From positions 943,501 through 1,007,500 of the forward strand of contig BSBK01001879.1 of the NCBI GenBank assembly GCA_027943335.1: a stretch of 64,000 nucleotides of DNA, in the 5' to 3' direction. Source of the DNA: Chamaecyparis obtusa. Taxonomy: Eukaryota; Streptophyta; Pinopsida; Cupressales; Cupressaceae. Under the pieces are notes generated by a model. It saw only the letters and a program-made list of their open reading frames with translations. It searched no databases and was not told the origin of the DNA. Both the position numbers and the translations under genes were made by a program. This document shows, piece by piece, positions 55,219-64,000 of the stretch (positions within the stretch are counted from its first letter, which is position 1; the number at the start of each line of letters is the position of its first letter).

Positions 55219-56316
55219 TGTTGGCAATTTGGATGAGTAGGATATCAAATTATTGTCATTATGGAAACATGTAATCAATATGAAGATCACACTATGATAG
55301 CAAGCATTTATGTTAGAGCACAAGTAAAATTGTCTAAGTATAAGAAACTTTTTCCAGTCTAACCAGAGACAGTTTTGGATAGCGATGTTGATAGAAGTAG
55401 GTTCAGTGCATGCGCACTTGAACATGGATAATTCTATGTATGACAAAGACACATGTGAAAGCACAAGTCTGTACAACATGTACAGAACGAGATATTGCAA
55501 GATTACAAAGATAGAGTCACAACCGACCTGAGCAGAGCATGAAGACAAAACAAGTATAATAGTTAAGGGATTATTTTGTTTATCAAAATAATTAATTAAC
55601 CATACAAAGGATGACATCCTAGATGTTAACTCTTGGGAAGCAGAAGTTAATTTTGTATTTATGTTTTGTAAAGCCAACTGAAAATTTATTATTCTTAATA
55701 ACTTGTATAAATGTAAGAAGTATGTAATGCGAAGAGACACACATGATGTAATAAGATATTTTAATGATATGATGCGAAGATATATGGTGTAAAAGAAAAG
55801 CAAGCAGACTTTGTATATGAAAGCGAAGAAGCTAGAAAGCTAGATCAAAATAGGAAAGCTATTCGACAGCAGTGAAAGGTTATGTACTTTACCTTTTGTA
55901 ATCAAATATCATTGTATATTACATGTTTGGGTAGTGAGCTCATCTTGTAATCATTCCATTTTGTAATACCAACTCTTAGCAGGGTTGAGGCTTCTAACAA
56001 GGCCTAGAGTCCTTTAATCACGACAAAGACACTATATGTATGTAATAGACTCCTAACTGGGTCAACATCCTTAACTGGATACTTTTGATTAGTGGATCAA
56101 TTGTGGGTACCATCCCCAGTGGGGTTTTCCCTTGGCCGGGGTTTCCTCTTGAAAAAAACATGGTGTTATGAGTTCATTTGCTTTATTGCTTTGCATGTTA
56201 TTTAGTCTACTTTGTTTTGAAAGCATCAAGTTAATTTGTTATATCCATAATTGGGCAAAAGTAAAAGTTTGTAGAATACTGATTCACCGCCCTCTCGGTA
56301 TTCCCTATTTCTAACA
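55219..56316 (+). repeat. TRG-2 3' LTR
   Basis: 1,098 bp, TGTTGGCAATTT to TTTCTAACA, followed by the TSD ATACA at 56317-56321. Confidence 0.93.
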
Positions 56317-56321
56317 ATACA

Positions 56322-57894
56322 TTAAAACCACACCCACTTATACAATATTATTTTATAAATTATAGCATAAAACCTATTTCCCTATTACCAAATGCAACTA
56401 AAAAATACTTCAACCACTAAAATACATAAGCTGGAAACTTTCAGAAGTATGTAACGAATACCATTCCCTCACTTAGTGTTGAAATCACTTAATAGGGAAA
56501 TATTTTTTTACAACTGATTTTCATGAAAAACATTTTGCACATGAAAAAAAAATACATGGAAGTGTTGTGGCTGCAAATCATCTTGTTGGCTAGAAAAACT
56601 TGGTAGGTCTGAATCTTGCTTCACACCTTTTTTAAATCCTTTTGTAGAGTCTCCACCTCTTTATAGAGGAAAAATATGCTACAACATAAAGTTCCTTTCC
56701 ACTCACACTTTCTCAAAAACCAGCAAAAAGACAACAACACTTCATCTCCAACAACACGTGAGTTCTTAGGACAAGAACCACATCATAAGGGCATCAAATC
56801 TACTTCAACAAAGCTGCAAATCCTTTATCTCTTTCATTTAAACAATGGAACTGGTGCAAACAAAGATCTCAAAGTTGCCACTCGTACTTAGTGAGATAAT
56901 ATAAAACCTATATATAACATGGACAAATCTTGACTAGATTTACACTTGATGAAAAATAATAGGTTATCAAAACACCCTTAGAGAATTACATACTTGACAA
57001 AGGAGTGGGAAAATTTAAAACATGACTTTGTATAACAACAACCTGGGATAAATTCAACAAAGCAAGGAGAAACTTAAAATAAACTTTGTTGCAGAAATTT
57101 ATTACAGAACATTCCCCAACAAAGTCACCATTTTGTTGGTGACTTGGATAGGATAAAACAACTAGGTAAAATAAATTGATAATTGAAACACCAAATGTTT
57201 TAAAATAGGTTCAACAAGACTTTTACATCTCCAATCACCAATAGAGTTGCCATTTTGTTGGTTCCCAAAAGGGTTTACACTACAAAATAGCTACCAGTAC
57301 TCTTCAACAAATTCTATGGAGAAGTCAACTCCAAATAACAAATTCCTAAGAGGATTGGACCAACTAACAAGGATTTAAAAATCTTTCTGCACTTTAGGCT
57401 CTGCAAAACCAAGGCGGGTAAATCTCAATGCCCTTCAATACATACTTTACAAACTCACAACATGGCATTGCATAAACATATATGAGATGGAAACATGACA
57501 CGAGGTATCAAACATGATAGGGAGATGCTAGATGATGGCTAATCACCCATTAAACATCAACCTTCATGGAGCATAAGATAAGGTAGGACAACAAACTTTG
57601 CATAAAAGTAAATGATATTTTGCGATCTAATCAAATTTGCAGCAAGAAAACATAAGAAATATGAGCAAACAACACATATGTAAAACCCAAAAACCAACTA
57701 AGATTAATGTCTCATCCTATTGGGCCATGGAGTCATGAAAAACTTAACATTATACAATAAAATTTAACAGTAGAAAATGATCTAAGACAAGTTTCATTAC
57801 AACCTTCTTTAACTGTAATCCCAACCCAGCCTACTTATCAAATCCTTGCACATAACCAGTAAATTTGCAACTTCTAGCAAGCATTTAATTGATC
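56322..57894 (-). other. RLG-D leader region with two PBS-like sites
   Basis: Joined to 40314 before TRG-2 inserted, this lies upstream of RLG-D Gag on the minus strand. No coding frame. On the minus strand CCAACAAAATGGTGACTTTGTTGGGGA (plus 57112-57138) and CCAACAAAATGGCAACTCTATTGGTGA (plus 57237-57263) both resemble a gypsy LTR end plus PBS. A CCTCTATAAAGAGG palindrome with a TATA core lies near 56660-56673. Confidence 0.45.
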
Positions 57895-58744
57895 CATTAG
57901 ACCAAAGTATGAAATAAAAGCCACATATCTCACAATAAGACACTAAGAGAGAATAACACTTTGCTTTATTTTAAAACTTAACTGCTTTGCACAATGGAGA
58001 GAACTAAATCAACATTATATTTCATTGACAAAACTCATGCTATCTTCGTCATATAATATTAAAACAACTAAATACAACTAAAACCAACAAAATGATTTAA
58101 CCCATAGTCATAAAATTTCCCTAGGGAAGATTTACAATACTACTCAAAACCAAAAAGCTTGTTACTCGAACCAGATATGTTTGGAGCCAAGAGAATGGTT
58201 TGCTAGAACAAAGGAGTGGAACACTTAGAAAATATAGAAGAAAAGAATATATAGATAGAAGGAGGAGATAAAATCTATTATGATTCTAACACCTATCCCT
58301 CTTCAACCCAATTTGCCAAAAATCTCTTCTCCTCTTATCACTAATTACCCTAGGATTCCAAAATTAATTGGAATACAACAAGCTTCAAGTCAAAACCTAA
58401 AATTGACCTGGCAAGATTTGATACATAAAATCATTACACTAGTATATTATGCTATCTCTTAACTTCAAAGGTGAAAAAATCACCAACTAATGAAATTGAC
58501 TAGTCATGAGCCATGCCAATATCATGCCCCAGATGGGCCATCAAATTTGCAGAGTTGACTTGCGTCAAACATTTTTCAGAATCTCTAGAAACCCATCATT
58601 GACTAGCATTATTGTAGAGAGCACAAGGATGCAAGATTCCAAGCAACCTCCCTCACTTTTTATGGAGGTTACTACATAATTTCAAGATCTAATTGACCTC
58701 TTCTTCATCTTGCACCTCTCTACAACACCATCATTAGTAAGTAT
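57895..58744. repeat. dispersed repeat, copy B, with the empty RLG-C site
   Basis: Collinear with copy A (23550-24151 joined to 35558-35820). At about 58478-58492 it reads CACCAACTAATGAAATTGA, the uninterrupted version of the site that RLG-C split in copy A. It is cut on the right by the RLG-E LTR at 58745; the rest should lie beyond that element. Identity unknown; on the minus strand a TATATATTC box near 58245 could be a promoter. Confidence 0.8.
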
Positions 58745-59620
58745 TGTAATCACCTAAAATTTGTCTAGTAGAACCTAAGCCCCTAATCTCAATTAAATTA
58801 TCTTACAACAAATTCTAAATCTCAAAGACATAATTTACAAGACATAATTATGTAAGTAACCTTGATAATCCCCCTTGCATAATTAAATAAAATCATTTCT
58901 AATATTAAAACTTGAAAAATCATTTAATTGTCAAACATACTTTTAATATAAAGTTTTAGCACTTTTATTAAAAAGAGCAATTTATGTTGATTAATTGACA
59001 ATTAAAATAGGATTTTCTATTTTATCTTATTCTCCCATCAAACTTGTCCAATCAAAACTCTTGGATCCTCTCACATGCTTTGATCTCCCTCACCACCCAT
59101 CTCTACCTAGCATCTTTTGCCTCTTAATCTCCACCCTTCATTCTTGAGGCAATTCCTTTAAATGGAAGCTCTTCCTTGGCTCAAGGGTTCCATCTTGATC
59201 ATCTTGGTGATTAGTACTATTGAATTCTTGCATTCTAGAGTAATCTTTCTATTTTCAATTATTAGTTCTTAATTGCAACGTTATATGCTCATAGGTCTCT
59301 TGCATTCTTAGTTTAGTTCATTTTCTAGTACAATATTGCATTGTTAATCTACCTTGCTTTCATTATAGCTTTGTTAATATTGCATTCTAGTTTTTCATTG
59401 CATTTGAATCTTCCATTTTGGATTATTCAAGTCACTAATGCTTCATGCCAATCTGATGAGCATCTTAAAAGGAATAAGCTCGCTTAAACTAGGAAGCAAT
59501 AAGCTACTTTTGAGGGTTTAGTTGGTTCATTTGAATTGAACTCCTATAGCCAAATTCTTGAGTTAATGCTTTATTGAGTGTTGATTTCATTCCTATTTAT
59601 TATTAATATTTAACCACACA
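58745..59620 (+). repeat. RLG-E 5' LTR
   Basis: 876 bp, TGTAATCACC to AACCACACA. It shares start, TTTGCCTCTTAATCTCCA block and TATA-like segment with the RLG-B LTR. Confidence 0.85.
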
Positions 59621-59624
59621 TTTT

Positions 59625-59655
59625 TGGCACCCACCATGGGGCTCGAACCCATGAC
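59625..59655 (+). other. RLG-E primer binding site, extended match to tRNA-Lys
   Basis: Begins TGGCACCCACC four bases after the LTR. Compared with the complement of plant tRNA-Lys(CUU), recalled from general knowledge, the match extends about 31 nt with three differences, each at a CpG turned to CpA or TpG. Confidence 0.75.
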
Positions 59656-59739
59656 CTCTCATAACTTCTCTAGCAATCCTTCAATGAGTCATGCTCAAAA
59701 ACTGTAGCGAAGATAACTTCCTTGACTTATCCTTAGCAA

Positions 59740-60130
59740 CCATGAATGGTGATGGTGATAGAAGAGTCTTTTCTCTTGAGTATGTTGGTTCCTTACCTCT
59801 CATCTATCCTGAGTTGATTGGCTAGAATAGCTCTGAGCCCATAAACCAATTGTCCTTTTCCAATGACCATACCTTATCCTATTACCTTAATGTTGTTGAA
59901 CCTCTTCCCTCTTTCACCAATGTAATGAGTGACAATATGTCAGTGGAAGATATCAAATATATTAGTCACAAAAGTAGAAAGAAGAAGAAGAAGAGATCTG
60001 ATGGTGAAAACCACTCTGACAATATCAAATCCAAAAATAGTAAAAATAAATTACATATCCAATAGTGAAAACCTCTCTGAGGCACCTACATATGAGATAT
60101 TTGATATACTCCCTAAACATTTTTAGGAAC
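59740..60130 (+). pseudogene. RLG-E leader ORF remnants
   Basis: Frames read FSLEYVGSLPLIYPEL, LPSFTNVMSDNMSVEDIKYI, and a basic HKSRKKKKKR segment (59850-60065). They could be remnants of the Tat Gag-protease region or spacer. Nothing matches a Gag domain that I recognise. Confidence 0.35.
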
Positions 60131-60169
60131 AATTGTCAATGCGTATAGAGCCTACACAATAGGTGAACT

Positions 60170-61040
60170 TGGGTACAACATAGAATCCACAAATCATACA
60201 TCTTGCACAATCTTTTTTTGAAGAGGAGAAGCAAAAATTCATCTAGTTCTTTATAGAGAAGAAGGTCAATTTTGCATGGTCTTATTCAGATATGCCAGGA
60301 TTAGATACAAATATCATAATGCACCACTTATCTATTGTACCAGGCATAAAACCAGTGAAACAAAAGATGATAAAAATGCATCCTTGCATCACATTACTGG
60401 TTAAGGTAGAGATCAAGAAGCTACTCAAGGCTACATTTATACGAGAAATAGACTATGTTGATTGGATCTCCAACATTGTACCTATCTCAACGGCTAATAA
60501 ATCAATATGTATACGCACAAATTTTAGAGATCTAAACAAAGATTTCATAAAGATGACTTCCTATTACCAAACATAGATATGATTATAGATCTTACCACTG
60601 GATTCCAAATTCCTTGATGGATGGATTCTTGGGATATTATCAAATTTGCATTGCACCAGAAGGTCAAGAAAATACTACCTTTACCTATGCATGAGGCATT
60701 TTCTATTGGAATGTCATGGCCTTCGACCTAAAAAATGCTAGTGCAACATATAAACACACAACAACAACCATCTTTCATGATATGATACATAAGAACATGG
60801 TAGAATATGTGGATGATGCATTAGCTAAATCTTCTACTATAGATATGCACCTTGCTGATTTGGATAGGATCTTCACAAGAATGAAACAATTCAAGTTAAG
60901 GCTCAATCCAAAGAAGTGAGCTTTTGGGGTCACCTCTGGCAAACTTCTTGGATACATTATCTTGGCACAAGGAATTGAAGTAGATCCAGCTAAGGTGAAA
61001 GCAATAATGGAGATGCAACCACCATGAAATATCAATCAAA
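60170..61040 (+). pseudogene. RLG-E reverse transcriptase
   Basis: Begins NPQIIHLAQSFFEEEKQKFI and FAWSYSDMPGLDTNIIMHHLSI, the Tat RT entry. Then KPVKQKMIKMHP, KKLLKATFIREIDYVDWISN, FRDLNKD, a degraded palm, and AFDLKNASATYKHT. The catalytic YVDDALAKS at about 60811 is intact. LNPKK-AFGVTSGKLLGYI and VDPAKVKAIMEMQPP follow with a stop. Several stops and at least one frameshift (60570-60620). Confidence 0.88.
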
Positions 61041-61055
61041 TGAGGAAGTTATTAT

Positions 61056-61459
61056 TGGTCTATGGTGATTGATCAAGGAAGTATTGTACACTTTCCATGT
61101 ATCAAAAAAAATTTGGGGCTATTTTTTGGTTATTTTTGGGTCGACATGTTGTAACTAATTCTAACCCTAAAGCAGCAAAAAAGCTTGTATAAAAATGGCT
61201 TAGGGTTAGGGATATCATTATGTATGTTTTTTTTAAGTAGCTTCTTATGGCAGTATTGAGCTGTAAGGGATTGTGAATTGTAATCAGGTTGTAATCACTA
61301 AATAATAAGAATATTAGACTCATTGTTGGTGGACAACCCAGGGATTGGGTGAACCACGTTAAAGCTTTGTGTCTTGTGTTATCTTTTGTGTGGTTTATTA
61401 TTTTCTGATATTGGTTATATTTGCACGTAATTATTATTTTTGTCTTATTAATTCTAACA
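61056..61459 (+). repeat. solo LTR in the RLG-E RT/RNase H junction
   Basis: Starts TGGTCTATGG, ends ATTCTAACA; flanks ATTAT (61051-61055) and ATTGT (61460-61464) match at 4 of 5. RT similarity stops at MRKLLL and resumes at GKIQSIRRFISQLADK. The CTAACA end suggests a copia LTR. About 404 bp, no internal region. Confidence 0.6.
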
Positions 61460-61464
61460 ATTGT

Positions 61465-61960
61465 AGGGAAAGATACAATCAATAAGAAGATTTATCTCAC
61501 AACTAGCTGATAAGGTACATCCCTTCACTAAAACTATGCATAAGGGTGTGATATTCAAATGGAACGAGGATTGTGAGAAACACTTTCAATAGATTAAAGA
61601 GTACCCAGAGAATCCTCTTGCGCTCATGGATCCTATTCCTGGGAAACCTTTATTTCTCTATAAATCAATTGCCACTTCCTCCTTATGAGCATTGCTTGCA
61701 CAACATGATGATCAAGGATAGGAATGAGCAATCTATTATATCAGTAGAACTCTAGTATCTTATGAGCTAAAGTACATAGTCATTGAAAAGGCTTGTTTGG
61801 AAGTAGCGTTTGCTTCTCAAAAATTTAGATGCTATACGTTAGCCTACTCCATAGAGCTAATAGCTAAAATTGATCCTCTCAAGTACTTACTGAGAAAGGT
61901 GACACTAACTGGATGATTGGCTAAATAGGTGATGATCCTCAATGAGTTTGACATCACGTA
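61465..61960 (+). pseudogene. RLG-E RNase H
   Basis: Begins after the solo LTR with SIRRFISQLADKVHPFTK and FKWNEDCEKHF. The RNase H core is degraded: GKPLFLY, then AIYYISRTLVSYELKYIVIEKACLEVAFASQKF and KIDPLKYLLRK. Several stops and shifts. Standard position between RT and aRH. Confidence 0.8.
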
Positions 61961-62340
61961 TAATGATCAAAAGGCAATCAAAGGACAAGTATTGGCATAT
62001 CAACTAATGGAGGCACCATTGCAAGACACACAACCTATTGTGGTAGATTTTTTGTATGAATCCATTCTACACTTAACACAACATCCTTGGAAAATATATT
62101 TTGATGGTTCATTCATACAACAAGGTGTGGGTGTTGGAGTCCTATTCATCTCTCCTCAAGGCTAAAAAATTCCCAAGACTTATAAAGTGATCTTTCCAGG
62201 CACTAAAAATGTGGTAGAATATGAAGGATTGGCTAACAGACTCAAATTGGCCATCTAATGGAAGATCAAAGAACTCAATGTTTATGGTCACACTTATCTT
62301 GTGACCAATCAAGTCAATAATTAATATCAAACTAAAGATG
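61961..62340 (+). pseudogene. RLG-E additional RNase H (aRH)
   Basis: ITYNDQKAIKGQVLAYQLMEAP leads to HPWKIYFDGSF, GVGVGVLFISPQG, and after a stop VVEYEGLANRLKLAI with ELNVYGHT. The third catalytic Asp is His (GHT for GDS). Same family as the RLG-A aRH domain. Confidence 0.85.
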
Positions 62341-63830
62341 AGACTCTCTTACCATACAAGCACTTAGTTGATGATCTAAAGAAGTACTTTGTGTTTATCA
62401 CCTTCCAAAAACTACTGTGTGCAGAGAAAAGAGCAACAAATGTTATGGCTACTTTAACCTGCATGCTACAATTAGAAGAGCACCAATTTCGCTATGACTT
62501 CTTGGTGGAAGAACTCCCTTTCCCTGCTTATGACACACCTGAATTCTAGATTGTTTGCACCATTATCACTTTGATACTTCCTGTTATAGCCAAATTTATG
62601 CCTACCTCAAAGACCAAATCCAACCTGACATTCTTTCCTGGAATGAAAAATAGAATCTCATCTAGAATGCCTCTCAGTATCTCATCATTATAAATGATTT
62701 TTTTAAGAGAAGTCTTGATGGTACTCTTCTTAGGTGTTTAGATCATGAGGAGTCTGAGAGAGAACTTAGGGAAGTCCATCAAGGTATTTGTGGATCACAC
62801 TCGAATATTTTATCCTTGGTGAAAAAGATTTTTAGAGCATGGTACTTTTTCGCTACCATGGAGAAATATGTTGTCCAATTTGCTAAAACTTGTCAGAAAT
62901 GTCAACTTCATGGAAACCTGATTCATGCTCTTGCTCGGGACTTATTGCCTTTTATTATGCATTGGTCATTTCAAAAATGGGATTTTGATCTTGTAGGTCA
63001 GATATATCCTTCATCCTCTAATAAACACAATTTCATTATTACAACAATTGAATACTTTACTAAATGGGTTGAAGTTATACCTCTTATCAAGGCATCAGAA
63101 AAGCAAGTGGCTATGTTCATACTTAAATACATAATTTGCAGGTATGGCATACCCTCCTCGATTGTTATAAACAATGGAGGATAGTTTAAAAATAATGATA
63201 TTGATGAGTTTTATGCTGAGTTTCACATCATGGATCATTCCTCCTCTATTTACTATCCTTAGGGGAATGGACAAATGTAAGCTTCAAACAAAACAATCCT
63301 TAAGATCCTGCACATAAAATTTAGTAAATCAGGAAGGGATTGACACTTACAGTTGAATCCAACTTTATGGGCTTATCAAAAAAGCATTAGAATGCCTATA
63401 GAAGCTACACCCTTCTCATTAGTTTATGGTTCTAAAGCATTATTACCAACAAAAGTCAAAATACCTTCACTGAGGGTATCCCTACATGGACTCATCATAG
63501 ATGAATACTACAGATTCTCTAATCTTCCCTATCTATAATTACTTGATGAATGCATAAAGGAAAGATTTGACCATCTAAGGGTCTATCATAAGAGAATGTG
63601 TAAACTCTACAACAAAAATGTTCACCATCGTGAATTTCAGGTCAATGATCTTGTTCTAAGAGAGAACCCAAAAAATCAACAACATAGAGAACAAAAGGTC
63701 AAATTTAAACCTAACTGATTGGGTCCTTTTGTCATTACTACAACATTGAATTATAGAGCTTATTAGTTGGCTACTTCAGAAGGTGATGTTCTCAAAGATC
63801 CTATCAATGCTCTCTACCTAAAATAATTGT
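62341..63830 (+). pseudogene. RLG-E integrase
   Basis: Linker EEHQFRYDFLVEELPFPAYD, zinc finger with SH...C-QK-C (62770-62910), core FDLVGQIYPSSSNKHNFIITTIEYFTKWVEVIPL. The second catalytic Asp is Asn (IVINNGG) and the Glu of GNGQAEASN is a stop, so it is dead. C-terminal part: NPTLWAYQKSIRMPIEATPFSLVYG, EFQVNDLVLRENPKNQ, LGPFVITT, DPINALYLK. Pol ends at about 63867. Confidence 0.88.
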
Positions 63831-63867
63831 ACAACAAGACATTCTGCATTCTGTACAACAACTTATG

Positions 63868-64000
63868 ATCTTGAAAAAAAATCTTAAAAATTATAAAAAG
63901 TCTTGAAAAAAATGATCATCCTGGTGAAAACCTAGAAATGGGCACCTTGATGTATCTCCAAAAAAATAAAAAAAATTTAAAAAATACAAAAAAGCAAAAA
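63868..64000 (+). other. A-rich 3' untranslated region of RLG-E (start)
   Basis: Runs of A and the module GGTGAAAACCTAGAAATGGG match the RLG-A tail on the other strand. The PPT and 3' LTR lie beyond the window. Confidence 0.6.

Larger units (their letters stand above)
40320..56316 (+). mobile_element. TRG-2: pol-less Gag-plus-ORF3 LTR element, TSD ATACA
   Basis: LTRs 40320-41420 and 55219-56316, both starting TGTTGG and ending CTAACA, with perfect TSD ATACA (40315-40319, 56317-56321). PBS tRNA-iMet and PPT are present. Inside are a Gag-like gene and a long second ORF, but no protease, integrase, RT or RNase H. Two later elements sit inside: RLC-3 (TSD TGTAG/TGTAA) and LARD-1 (TSD ACAGT/ATAGT). 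Subtracting both with one TSD each leaves about 7.4 kb. It resembles the terminal-repeat-with-GAG (TR-GAG) class of non-autonomous elements, with an unusual extra ORF. Confidence 0.92.
58745..64000 (+). mobile_element. RLG-E: Tat-like gypsy element lacking Gag and protease, runs off the window
   Basis: LTR 58745-59620, a 31-nt PBS, then RT, RNase H, aRH and integrase on the plus strand. Only about 580 bp separate the PBS from RT, so Gag and protease are deleted. It inserted into repeat copy B, probably with TSD AGTAT (58740-58744); the other end is outside the window. A solo LTR (61056-61459) interrupts the pol. Protein similarity and 3' layout match RLG-A. Confidence 0.9.

Noticed and set aside
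58280..58462. Short plus-strand frame in repeat copy B as a coding gene
   Set aside because: The equivalent frame in copy A is not conserved.

Overview
The window is a stretch of plant nuclear DNA made almost entirely of nested LTR retrotransposons. No host gene, rRNA or tRNA gene is visible. The mix of Tat-like and Athila-like Ty3/gypsy elements, long-LTR copia elements, TRIMs and pol-less elements, all old and AT-rich, suggests a large repeat-rich seed-plant genome. A gymnosperm is plausible, but this is inference. Names used below are local labels.

Layout. 1-1449: an unidentified ORF tail, then unassigned DNA with three small hairpins. 1450-3660: minus-strand 3' half of a Tat-like gypsy pol (RLG-A). 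3661-5926: 3' untranslated region, PPT and LTR of another Tat-like element on the plus strand (RLG-B). 5927-16790: a 5'-truncated pol-less element (TRG-1), split by the copia RLC-1 (8096-15207). 17244-22756: a second copia, RLC-2, with a 495-bp insertion in its RT. 23550-35820: a dispersed repeat (copy A) split by a complete 11.4-kb Athila-like element, RLG-C (24152-35557, minus, TSD ATGAA). 37998-40314 and 56322-57894: gag and leader of a minus-strand gypsy, RLG-D, carrying two TRIMs and split by TRG-2. TRG-2 (40320-56316, TSD ATACA) is a pol-less element that itself holds a deleted copia (RLC-3, 42788-48569, with a third TRIM in one LTR) and a non-coding element (LARD-1, 51134-53962). 57895-58744: repeat copy B, which keeps the empty site of RLG-C. 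58745-64000: a gag-less Tat-like gypsy, RLG-E, running off the window and carrying a solo LTR.

The most interesting system is the pair TRG-1/TRG-2. TRG-2 has a Gag-like protein (coiled coil plus four CCHC knuckles, no recognisable capsid domain) and a second ORF of about 1,000 codons, but no protease, integrase, RT or RNase H. Its PBS, serial CAAAGGGGGAG polypurine motifs, TGTTGG...CTAACA ends and U5 sequence match those of the local long-LTR copia elements RLC-1 and RLC-3. This suggests that a pol-less lineage is moved in trans by copia enzymes. The 5' half of ORF3 carries a short motif also seen in the extra 3' ORF of the Athila-like RLG-C.

All coding regions are broken. Stop spectrum and catalytic changes are mostly C-to-T or G-to-A transitions, as expected from long-term cytosine methylation and deamination. 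Several insertions can be ordered in time, because target-site duplications, an empty site and restored reading frames are visible.
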